In this document: positions 1-7,030 of the stretch, one piece after another
Layout: each line of letters opens with the position of its first letter
Position numbering within the stretch: the first letter of the stretch is position 1
IMG/VR virus record: IMGVR_UViG_3300025450_000158
Location: 1-20,200 of that record
DNA: 20,200 nt
Strand: one strand, 5' to 3'
Origin: a virus
The notes under the pieces: generated by a model
Told to the model about the DNA's origin: nothing
The model's input: only the letters and a program-made list of their open reading frames with translations
Databases searched by the model: none
Translations under genes and position numbers: made by a program

Positions 1-33
1 TATTTCAACCAAAAATAATAAGGAAAATTAAAA

Positions 34-366
34 ATGGCAACAGGTCGATTTACAACACCCCAGGCTTCGATACAGCTTGGAACAACAAATACTACATTGT
101 ACATAGTACCCGCTGGTTACTATAGTGTATTCAATGTTTCATTGACAAATACTGGTACAACAGCGGTGACAATTCAATTAGCACTTTCGGCAACTAGTAC
201 ACCAGGTACAAGTGACTGGATCGAATTTGGTACAACTATTGCTCCAAAAGGAGTTTTTGAGCGTACCGGTCTAGTAGCAAATGCTGGTTTATATGTAGTA
301 GGCTTGTCTAGTACGGCTGCACAAGTTAACGCAACTGTGTACGGTATCGAAACTTCAACATCATAA
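34..366 (+). CDS. Small beta-rich putative virion protein
   Basis: A 110-residue protein rich in Thr, Ser, Ala and Gly, with alternating hydrophobic stretches typical of a beta-sandwich and no transmembrane segment or signal peptide. It has no catalytic motif that I recognise. Small proteins of this composition lie beside fibre genes in T4-like phages and are usually virion-associated (decoration or fibre-accessory proteins); that role is inferred from composition and position only. The ATG at 34 is supported by AAGGA at 20-24. The next gene, an S74 fibre, starts 20 bases after the stop, so the two are probably co-transcribed from a promoter upstream of the window. Confidence 0.6.
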   Translation: MATGRFTTPQASIQLGTTNTTLYIVPAGYYSVFNVSLTNTGTTAVTIQLALSATSTPGTSDWIEFGTTIAPKGVFERTGLVANAGLYVVGLSSTAAQVNATVYGIETSTS

Positions 367-386
367 TAGTATAAGAGAGATAACAT

Positions 387-1520
387 ATGGGACGATATAA
401 TACGGTAATAGCGACGTCAACCGCTATCGCAGGCACATATACAATGCCAGCACCTTTTGCTGGTATTCAAGAACTTGGAGGTACAGCACCCTATACGGTT
501 ACAATGCCTAGCCCTGTGTTATTTCCAGGTACTACACAAACTTTTTACAATACAACAAGCGGCGTAGTAACATTGTCATTGAGCGGTGTAACTCCTGCAG
601 GTAACATTATAGGACCAGCAACTAACAATACATCTGTTCAAACTTATGCTATGCCTACTGGTGCAATTTTTACAGTTTACTCAGATGGTGTAAATTGGTT
701 AAGTATAAACAATGACAGCGGTGGTCCATTCTATGCTACTACAGGTAGTTTTAGTGGAGTGTTGACCGCTACTGGCGGCATTTCAGCTACTACAGGTGGC
801 AACAATCAAACTTTTAGTACAACTGGTAGTGCTACAATCAGTTTAAGTTCGGGCGGTATTGGTAGTATTGCCAACATGACCATTGGTAGTAGTAGCCCTC
901 AATCGGGTGCATTTACATCTTTAAGTGCCAGCAGTGCTGTAACACTAACTGGCGGTGGTGCTGCAACAGCTTATAATACATCGGGTGCAGCGTTATTAGT
1001 AACAGGTGGTGCTGGTATTAGCGGTGCTTTGTATACAAACAGTACAGCACAATTTGCCAATACATTAACTGTAACTTCAGGCGGAGCAAGTATTACAGGA
1101 AGTGTATCATTACCAACTTCTAGCGGTACTACACTTACTGTAAGTTCAACAGCCCAAGGTTCAAATGCCAGTACTGGTAACGCATTGCAAGTTGCAGGTG
1201 GTGTAGGTATTCAAGGAACATTATATACTGTAGGTTTAACAGAAACATCTAGTATAGCATTTAAAGAAAATGTTATGCCAATTGGTAATGTATTAGATCG
1301 AGTAATGAACCTAGTTGGTGTCACTTATGATCGTAAAGAAGGTCGTAAAAACGAAGCTGGTTTAATTGCTGAAGAAGTTTATAAAGTTATTCCAGAAATT
1401 GTTAGCACTGACAAAGAAGGCAAACCTTACGGTATTCAATATACAAAATTATCAGTATATTTGTTAGAAGCTATTAAATCATTGAAACAAGAAATCAATG
1501 AATTAAAGGGATCAAAGTAA
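387..1520 (+). CDS. Tail fibre/adhesin with C-terminal Peptidase_S74 chaperone domain
   Basis: A 377-residue fibre-type protein. Residues 1-285 are almost entirely Gly/Ser/Thr/Ala/Val, with a repeated unit ending in LLVTGGAGISGALY (about 203-216) and again LQVAGGVGIQGTLY (about 267-280), a repeat style common in cyanophage and pelagiphage fibres. Residues from about 286 form the intramolecular chaperone domain (Peptidase_S74): S288 and K293 have the Ser-x4-Lys spacing of the self-cleavage dyad, followed by KENV, the GLIAEEV segment (325-331) and a C-terminal coiled coil (about 359-375). By family knowledge this domain trimerises, helps the shaft fold and is then released by autoproteolysis. 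Unlike the next three fibres it has almost no Trp and a diverged SSIAFK motif instead of SDxRxK. Confidence 0.85.
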   Translation: MGRYNTVIATSTAIAGTYTMPAPFAGIQELGGTAPYTVTMPSPVLFPGTTQTFYNTTSGVVTLSLSGVTPAGNIIGPATNNTSVQTYAMPTGAIFTVYSDGVNWLSINNDSGGPFYATTGSFSGVLTATGGISATTGGNNQTFSTTGSATISLSSGGIGSIANMTIGSSSPQSGAFTSLSASSAVTLTGGGAATAYNTSGAALLVTGGAGISGALYTNSTAQFANTLTVTSGGASITGSVSLPTSSGTTLTVSSTAQGSNASTGNALQVAGGVGIQGTLYTVGLTETSSIAFKENVMPIGNVLDRVMNLVGVTYDRKEGRKNEAGLIAEEVYKVIPEIVSTDKEGKPYGIQYTKLSVYLLEAIKSLKQEINELKGSK

Positions 1521-1521
1521 C

Positions 1522-2553
1522 ATGGCAAATTTGCAAAGCACTACGGCTACCTCGTTAACAATTAACAGTAACACAGTTTGGACCACAAATAATACAACTG
1601 GTCAAAACTCAGGTGTTAGTGCCGACTTGATTGGCGGTTATGACATAAGATATATTTCTTCGTGGAATAGTTTTAATAACGGTGTTTGGCAAAATATAAA
1701 TAGTTTCAGTTTGGGCGGATCTACAAGTAACTGGTACCCTATGATTATCGATGGTGCTAGAAATGCTGACGGTACTAACGGTCTTGACATCAGACGTTTA
1801 AGTGTTCACCAAGATGGAAGTAGTTACGGTGCATTTTTTGGTACTATTCGTTATCGTGCAGGAACTACTAACTTCTGGGAAGTTACAGAAAACTGGGGTT
1901 CAGGAACTTACTATCCATTTTTAGCAAACGTACAATGTTCTACTACAGATACTAAGGTAGCTGTATGGTTGCGTGGCGGACTAAGTTATTACTATAGATT
2001 CCATAGTGCTGAATCTTTTACAGATAATAGTGCTACAGTTCCTAAGAGTTTTAGTGGCGGCACTGTTACCAGTGTTGCTAGTAGTAGTATTCCTAGTTCA
2101 AGTCATTATTATCAACATAATATATGTAGTCAAGGTTACAACTTAGGACAAAGCGGTTATGGTTGGGGAACAGTATGGAGTGTTAACACAATCAGTACTA
2201 GTTCTGACCTTAGATTAAAAGAAAGTTTTGACGTTAGTTTTGGTTTAGAATTTGTTATGTTACTAAAACCCAAGAGCTTTACTTGGAAAGCACATCCGCA
2301 TTGGGATGAACCTGTAGTTAACAGCATTGATACAAGACGTCATCATGGATTTGTAGCTCAAGAAGTTAAAGAAGCAATGGATCAATTAGGCATAACAGAA
2401 GATGAATTTGGTGGGTTAGATACACGAAATCCAGATTTCTATTATGTTAGATATCAAGAATTTGTTCCAATTTGCACACAAGCTATACAAGAACAACTAG
2501 CAGATCTAGCCGATGCTGAAGCACGAGTAGCAAGATTGGAGGCAATGGTATAA
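1522..2553 (+). CDS. Trp-rich tail fibre with S74 chaperone domain, paralogue 1
   Basis: A 343-residue fibre, first of three tandem paralogues. A short N-terminal segment (LQST...VW...G...GYDIRY, about 4-44) is shared with the next two and probably attaches to the virion or to a partner fibre. A central region (about 70-160) with DIRR, FxxxxRYR, WExxENW and WLRGGLSYYYRF is shared too and may be the receptor-binding part. The S74 domain starts at SSDLRLKE, with S228 and K233 as the likely self-cleavage pair, then HGFVAQEV (275-282) and a terminal coiled coil. Eleven Trp residues in 343 is far above the normal frequency. The stop overlaps the next start by one base (TAATG). Confidence 0.85.
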   Translation: MANLQSTTATSLTINSNTVWTTNNTTGQNSGVSADLIGGYDIRYISSWNSFNNGVWQNINSFSLGGSTSNWYPMIIDGARNADGTNGLDIRRLSVHQDGSSYGAFFGTIRYRAGTTNFWEVTENWGSGTYYPFLANVQCSTTDTKVAVWLRGGLSYYYRFHSAESFTDNSATVPKSFSGGTVTSVASSSIPSSSHYYQHNICSQGYNLGQSGYGWGTVWSVNTISTSSDLRLKESFDVSFGLEFVMLLKPKSFTWKAHPHWDEPVVNSIDTRRHHGFVAQEVKEAMDQLGITEDEFGGLDTRNPDFYYVRYQEFVPICTQAIQEQLADLADAEARVARLEAMV

Positions 2554-3587
2554 TGGCATCATTACAAAGTACAGCCGTAACAGGATCACTTACCGCAGGC
2601 GGATATGGTGTTTGGTATCATGGAAACGATGGCACTGGAACGGGTCTTAACGCAAACGATATTTGGGGATATGACCTAAGATACTTAGACGCAAATCGTC
2701 GATTAACTTACGTAGATTTAACAAGTGGTAGTACTGGTACATTTTATCCTATGACATTTGCTTCGGCAGGTGTTGCTCCTGCTAACAATACAAATTCCAA
2801 TCAATGGGGTTCTGGTGTTAGCGCACTACATATTCGTCGTACAAACGTTCACCAAGAAGGTGGAGGTTACGGTAGTTTATTTGGACGCTTGCGTTATCGT
2901 TCTTCACAGTGGGGACATCATCAGTCTTTCTGGGAACTAACGGAAAACTGGGGCAATGGAAGCTATTACCCTTTTATAGCGGGAGCAGCACTACAAGGCG
3001 AAACAAGTTATGCTTGTATTTTCCTTAGAGGAGGTTTAAGTTATTGGTATAGATTTGATAGTCCAGACCAATGGGAAAATTCTTCAGTGGCAACAACAAA
3101 GCCATTTCCTAACTACAATAATACAACACTAACTGTAAGTTCAGTGACTACATCTAGTATTCCAAGCAATGCTAGATACTATGCACAAGGTGTTAGTGTC
3201 AAAAGCGGATACAATTTTGGGGATTCAAACTTTAGATGGAACGTAGTATATGCAACAGCAACTAATGCTAGCTCTGATGCAAGAATAAAAGAAAATATTG
3301 GAGTAGTATTAGGAACAGAATTTTTAAGTTTATTGAAACCTGTAAGTTATGTTCGAATAGGAGATGCTGATCAACGCAGAGCTCATGGGTTTGTAGCACA
3401 GGAAGTCAAAGAAGCTATGGATCAATTGGGTATTCCGCTGTTTGGCGGATATGATGATGCTAGTCCAGATAAGTTAGCATTGCGTTACAGTGAATTTATA
3501 TCAACATTAATTAAAACTCTACAAGAAAAACGCGAAAGAGTTGTAGCTCTTACAGCTAAAATTACAGCATTAGAGGGTAAGGCATAA
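2553..3587 (+). CDS. Trp-rich tail fibre with S74 chaperone domain, paralogue 2
   Basis: A 344-residue paralogue of the preceding gene with the same order: N-terminal LQST segment, GYDLRY (39-44), central HIRR/RYR/WELTENW block (about 93-134), FLRGGLSYWYRF (157-168), then the S74 domain beginning SSDARIKEN, with S241 and K246 as the predicted cleavage pair, and a HGFVAQEV segment. It has nine Trp residues. The copies differ widely at synonymous positions and in loops, so the duplications are old or diversified by recombination. The start is supported by GGAGG at 2538-2542 and the TAATG overlap with the upstream stop. The copies may give alternative adhesins or a hetero-oligomeric tip; the sequence does not distinguish these. 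Confidence 0.85.
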   Translation: MASLQSTAVTGSLTAGGYGVWYHGNDGTGTGLNANDIWGYDLRYLDANRRLTYVDLTSGSTGTFYPMTFASAGVAPANNTNSNQWGSGVSALHIRRTNVHQEGGGYGSLFGRLRYRSSQWGHHQSFWELTENWGNGSYYPFIAGAALQGETSYACIFLRGGLSYWYRFDSPDQWENSSVATTKPFPNYNNTTLTVSSVTTSSIPSNARYYAQGVSVKSGYNFGDSNFRWNVVYATATNASSDARIKENIGVVLGTEFLSLLKPVSYVRIGDADQRRAHGFVAQEVKEAMDQLGIPLFGGYDDASPDKLALRYSEFISTLIKTLQEKRERVVALTAKITALEGKA

Positions 3588-4687
3588 TGGCATCGTTAAA
3601 ATCAACTAATATAGCAACCAGTGCAACTGTTGGCGGCGGGGCAGTTTGGCACACAGGTAATCAAGGCAGTACAAGCGGAGCAGATACAGGTTTAAATGCT
3701 GGACAAATTTGGGGTTGGAATGACTACGAGTTTGACATTCCATCTAGGACCACTGCACTTACATTAGGTGGCAACACTAGTAACTATTATCCAATTATAT
3801 TTGCACAAAATGCATGGGATGCTGGAAGTTATGGAACGCCTCTTATTATGGATATCCGTCGTACAGATGCTGACCAAACAGCTGACGGTGCAGGCACCGG
3901 TACATTCTTCATGAAGTTGAAGTACAGAGCAACTAACTGGGGATTCCATCAGAATCACTGGGAAATTTTAGAAAACTATGCCAGCCCAACCGCAACACAA
4001 TATCCATTTGTTGCTAACGTAGCACAACCTGGAACCAGTGCCTGGCTGGGCGTATGGATGAAAGGCGGTTTGCACTATCACTTTGCGTTTGGTACGCAAG
4101 CAGCTGTATTTGATAGTAACTGCACTACGTCACGAAACAAAGGTGTAGGTAACGGATCTGGCAGTTATTTAAACGGTGATAGTTTCTGTTGGGAAAACCC
4201 AACACTAACTGGTGGTGGTGTAGGTTATCAAACTACATTAAGTGTTCCTAGTTATGCTACCTACTTCCAACAAGATTTGTGTTCAAAAGGTTATGACTTA
4301 GGACAAAGTAGTTTCCGTGCAAGTAACGTATATGTAACTAGTACTAGCATAAGTTCTGACGAAAGAGTTAAAGACAATTTCGGTGTTACATTTGGAACAG
4401 AATTTATAGAATTATTAAAACCAGTTAGCTATACATTTAAAGGCGACTGGGACGATGGTAAATTACACTATGGTCTACTAGCACAAGATGTTAAAGATGC
4501 TATGGATCAGTTAGGAATTACAGAAGACGAATTTGCTGGATACGATGGAAGAAATCCTGATATGTTAAGCCTGTTGTATGATGAATTCATTCCTATTATT
4601 GTAAAAACCATCCAAGAAGAAGAAAATATTATGACAAATTTAAAAACAAGAATATCAGCATTGGAGGCAAAACATGGCGGTGTATAA
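3587..4687 (+). CDS. Trp-rich tail fibre with S74 chaperone domain, paralogue 3
   Basis: A 366-residue third paralogue, slightly longer because of an insertion at about 176-215. It keeps the N-terminal LKST segment, an IWGW motif (41-44), the central DIRR/YRATNW/HWEILEN block (about 89-130), WMKGGLHYHF (157-166) and the S74 domain starting SSDERVKDN, with S257 and K262 as the predicted autocleavage pair. The tail EAMDQLGITEDEF of paralogue 1 reappears here as DAMDQLGITEDEF. A C-terminal heptad-like helix ends the protein. It has ten Trp residues. The last 14 bases overlap the next gene. Confidence 0.85.
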   Translation: MASLKSTNIATSATVGGGAVWHTGNQGSTSGADTGLNAGQIWGWNDYEFDIPSRTTALTLGGNTSNYYPIIFAQNAWDAGSYGTPLIMDIRRTDADQTADGAGTGTFFMKLKYRATNWGFHQNHWEILENYASPTATQYPFVANVAQPGTSAWLGVWMKGGLHYHFAFGTQAAVFDSNCTTSRNKGVGNGSGSYLNGDSFCWENPTLTGGGVGYQTTLSVPSYATYFQQDLCSKGYDLGQSSFRASNVYVTSTSISSDERVKDNFGVTFGTEFIELLKPVSYTFKGDWDDGKLHYGLLAQDVKDAMDQLGITEDEFAGYDGRNPDMLSLLYDEFIPIIVKTIQEEENIMTNLKTRISALEAKHGGV

Positions 4688-4970
4688 TCTTATAAAATCT
4701 GCAGATTCAAGCAGTGTTACTATTTTAAATAACGGTATTGAAGTAAGTCTCTACACAGATGTTTTTGATACTGGCACAGATATTCATGGCTGGGGCGGCT
4801 GGAAAGGCTCTCCTGATCAAATCGCATTTGCATTATGCTATGATTATACTAAAGATTTAGAAAAATCCAAAGCAGCTTATCCTACCTTAGCTCAACTCAT
4901 AATCAACGCGGCACCTTTTGAATTAAACATAAGTACTGGGTCTATAGATTTTGCACTTAGCCAGATTTAA
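4674..4970 (+). CDS. Unknown 98-residue protein following the fibre genes
   Basis: No family recognised. The protein is soluble-looking, with a central aromatic/glycine segment GWGGWKG (about 39-45) and an acidic N-terminal half. The start at 4674 lies inside the end of the third fibre gene (14-base overlap) and has a clear GGAGG at 4663-4667, so translation is plausible and coupled to the fibre. Its place at the end of the fibre run suggests a fibre-assembly or hinge role, as for small genes after T4-type fibres, but this is position only. It is the last gene before the hairpin at 4976-4997. Confidence 0.6.
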   Translation: MAVYNLIKSADSSSVTILNNGIEVSLYTDVFDTGTDIHGWGGWKGSPDQIAFALCYDYTKDLEKSKAAYPTLAQLIINAAPFELNISTGSIDFALSQI

Positions 4971-4975
4971 TCCCG

Positions 4976-4997
4976 TTAAGTGCTATCTAGCACTTAA
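4976..4997 (+). terminator. Perfect intergenic hairpin, possible terminator or mRNA processing site
   Basis: The sequence TTAAGTGCT...AGCACTTAA forms a perfect 9-bp stem with an ATCT loop. Six T residues (5005-5010) follow after a 7-base gap that contains the GAGGA ribosome-binding site of the next gene (start 5011). The gap makes a classic intrinsic terminator uncertain; a transcript-stabilising or processing stem-loop is as likely. It sits at the boundary between the fibre run and the enzyme run and occupies most of the largest plus-strand gap in the window. Confidence 0.5.
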
Positions 4998-5010
4998 TTG
5001 AGGATTTTTT

Positions 5011-5697
5011 ATGTCTGTGAAAATTGGTTGGTTTGTAAACAGTGAACCAGCATGGAACGAGTTGGTATATCAACAACCCGAACCGTTAGCATTGAATCAA
5101 GATCATTCTGCTCAATATGTTCGTTGTCCTGCTACAGCACATTATTGTAAAAATACGTTTATAATTAGATCAGGTTACGATCTACATCTACGTTTTGATA
5201 AAAATACCAAAACGATCAAATATATCGACGGCAGTCTCGATCCTAGTTATGTAAAAGAATTACTAGTTCAATTTCACCCCAACGAGTGGCGCAACCCGCA
5301 CACTCCTATTTTTCAACTACATTTAGATAATGGATTTGTTGCAGACGAACCTGTCTGGATGGAAGTTTTTCCAGCATTTTATCAAGCTCCTAAGATTCCG
5401 GGACATATAATTCCAGGAACATTTGATATCTATAGTTGGCAACGTATGCTTAGTTATAGTTTTGAATGGATGAATCCTGACGAAGACTATCACATTAGTC
5501 GAGGTGATCCACTGTATAGTGTTAGATTCAGATCAAGGGATCCGGGAGATAGTTTTAAAATCGAAACAATTAAAATGGACGACCGATTAAAAAACGATAT
5601 TGGAAAATGTCAAGGTGTTAAGTTTGCTTTAAAAAATTATAGCTGGCGCCTAATGGCCTTAAATAGAACACTACGCCCAAGGAGATACATTAAATGA
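5011..5697 (+). CDS. Unknown 228-residue protein at the head of the enzyme cluster
   Basis: No family confidently recognised. The protein has seven Trp residues, no signal peptide and no transmembrane helix. Features include PATAHYCKNTFIIRSGYDLHLRFD (split here: PATAHY about 40, SGYDLHLRFD about 54-63), a VWMEVFP segment (about 117), an IPGTFDIYSW stretch (about 136-145) and RGDPLYSVRF (about 165-174), a mixed beta-rich layout. ATG at 5011 has GAGGA at 5000-5004, six bases upstream. The stop overlaps the next gene by four bases (ATGA), so it is translated together with the 2OG-oxygenase-like and halogenase genes and probably belongs to the same function. It could be an enzyme, a carrier or a substrate-binding partner. 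Confidence 0.65.
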   Translation: MSVKIGWFVNSEPAWNELVYQQPEPLALNQDHSAQYVRCPATAHYCKNTFIIRSGYDLHLRFDKNTKTIKYIDGSLDPSYVKELLVQFHPNEWRNPHTPIFQLHLDNGFVADEPVWMEVFPAFYQAPKIPGHIIPGTFDIYSWQRMLSYSFEWMNPDEDYHISRGDPLYSVRFRSRDPGDSFKIETIKMDDRLKNDIGKCQGVKFALKNYSWRLMALNRTLRPRRYIK

Positions 5698-6470
5698 ATA
5701 TGGAATTAATCGACATTTATCCTGTTAAAATTGCTACTTATGATCTAAAGCAATTATTAACAGTTGATGAATTTATTTCACTACAAGACGCAATTGAAAA
5801 TACAAGTGCAGATACACACGAACGTTTGAAAAAACCACAAAGCCCGCCAGCAACAACTGACAGTACTTTGTTTTTAAATGAAAATCATTCTGCTCTTATG
5901 AAAGTTAAAAAAGATTTTCATGAAAGTTGTATTGCACTTCATGAAGCAAAGTTTCCAAATTTAGCTGGAAAGTTTCATGTTTACGATAGTATTTGTAAAG
6001 GTATTGTTATTAACTCAATGACAACAATGCAAGATACTATGAGCAACTATCCATGGCACTATACTGGAATTGCTGTTATTAGAGCTCCTGAAACTTTACC
6101 CGAAGGACAAGGGGATATTGTGTTTGTTGATCCACTACCTGTTAGTGAAAAAGGCGACCAACATGGTGTAATTGCAAAACGCGGCAATATGACTATATTT
6201 CCATCATGGTTGAAATATCGTTTTAGACCAATTGCGTATCAAGAAACTGAATACGATACTGTCATGATACTAGTTATGAATAGTTTTGTTGTTCATGAAA
6301 GATTAGAAGACTATGCAGCTAAAGAACGTGCGGCCTATAAAGGCGAACCAACAGAAGCTCCACTATTCCAATTAGGGCCAACAGGTGATCGCGGAGAAAC
6401 TGAAATTGATATTAAACCTCCTACAGATAGTTCACTTCCATCTGAGGGGATAGATATTGGCCGTTTCTGA
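5694..6470 (+). CDS. Degenerate 2OG-Fe(II) oxygenase-like protein (probable pseudoenzyme)
   Basis: A 258-residue protein whose middle follows the pattern of the small 2OG-Fe(II) oxygenases elsewhere in this window (YP near the N-terminus, PWHYTGIAVI, GDIVFVDP, a gap, MTIFPSWL, then a final beta strand with MNSF). The catalytic residues do not line up. PWHYTG (120-125) has only one His where relatives have HxH; Y175 stands where FPSWLxH relatives have the distal metal His; and no Arg precedes the last strand, where relatives use one to bind 2OG. It also has a roughly 50-residue charged tail after about 205. It may be a scaffold or substrate-recognition partner of the intact oxygenase just downstream. 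AAGGAG at 5679-5684 favours the ATG at 5694 over the one at 5700. Confidence 0.65.
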   Translation: MNMELIDIYPVKIATYDLKQLLTVDEFISLQDAIENTSADTHERLKKPQSPPATTDSTLFLNENHSALMKVKKDFHESCIALHEAKFPNLAGKFHVYDSICKGIVINSMTTMQDTMSNYPWHYTGIAVIRAPETLPEGQGDIVFVDPLPVSEKGDQHGVIAKRGNMTIFPSWLKYRFRPIAYQETEYDTVMILVMNSFVVHERLEDYAAKERAAYKGEPTEAPLFQLGPTGDRGETEIDIKPPTDSSLPSEGIDIGRF

Positions 6471-7030
6471 TGAAACACATTGTAGTTGACAACATCGTAC
6501 CTTTACCTTTGCAAGATCAATACGAATATGCTTGCCAAGGGTTTAGCTGGAATTATCTTATATCTACATATAAAGGTACAAATCCAGGTTCTAAGGAAAC
6601 TGAAGAAATATACGATGTTGGCCAACTAGTTTACCCTATTCATTTTAGAGATTATACGACTAGCTTTTACTCTCAATTAGATCCGTTAATATCGGCTATA
6701 TCAAAGATTAAACCTTTATATAAAGATTTGCTAAAAATAAAAGCCAATCTGTTGTGGAGAACTAGAGATTCCAATAACCGTTGGAATACACCACATACTG
6801 ATATAGATAGTGTTGCCAATAAGGATGACATTTTTTGGTCATGTGTGTATTATGTAAATGACTCGGACGGTGATACTTGTTTATTTTACGAAAACGAAGT
6901 AGTACGAGTATCACCTAAAAAAGGCCGAGCTGTATTATTTCCTTCTAGTTTGTTACATGCAGGATCTAATCCTACTGTAAGCCAGCAACGTGTGGTCTTT
7001 AATATAGTATGGAAAACAACACATGATTAA
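6470..7030 (+). CDS. 2OG-Fe(II) oxygenase (HxD...H type)
   Basis: A 186-residue double-stranded beta-helix oxygenase. The metal triad is readable as H109-x-D111 in TPHTDID and H163 in FPSSLLHAGSNP; R174 in QQRVVFNIVW is placed to bind the 2OG C5 carboxylate. CVYYVN (125-130) and LFPSS are the usual flanking strands. The family hydroxylates or otherwise oxidises amino-acid side chains or small molecules using O2, 2OG and Fe(II); the substrate cannot be read from sequence. Its start overlaps the previous stop (TGATG) and its end overlaps the halogenase start by 8 bases. It resembles the 184-residue oxygenase at 12675-13229 more than the PF13759-like ones. Confidence 0.8.
   Translation: MKHIVVDNIVPLPLQDQYEYACQGFSWNYLISTYKGTNPGSKETEEIYDVGQLVYPIHFRDYTTSFYSQLDPLISAISKIKPLYKDLLKIKANLLWRTRDSNNRWNTPHTDIDSVANKDDIFWSCVYYVNDSDGDTCLFYENEVVRVSPKKGRAVLFPSSLLHAGSNPTVSQQRVVFNIVWKTTHD

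Noticed and set aside
703-1230. Gly/Ser/Thr-rich repeats in the first S74 fibre considered as a DNA repeat element
   Set aside because: The repeats are in the protein (VTGGxGIxGxLY-type units) with diverged DNA; they fit a fibre shaft and not a mobile element or CRISPR array.
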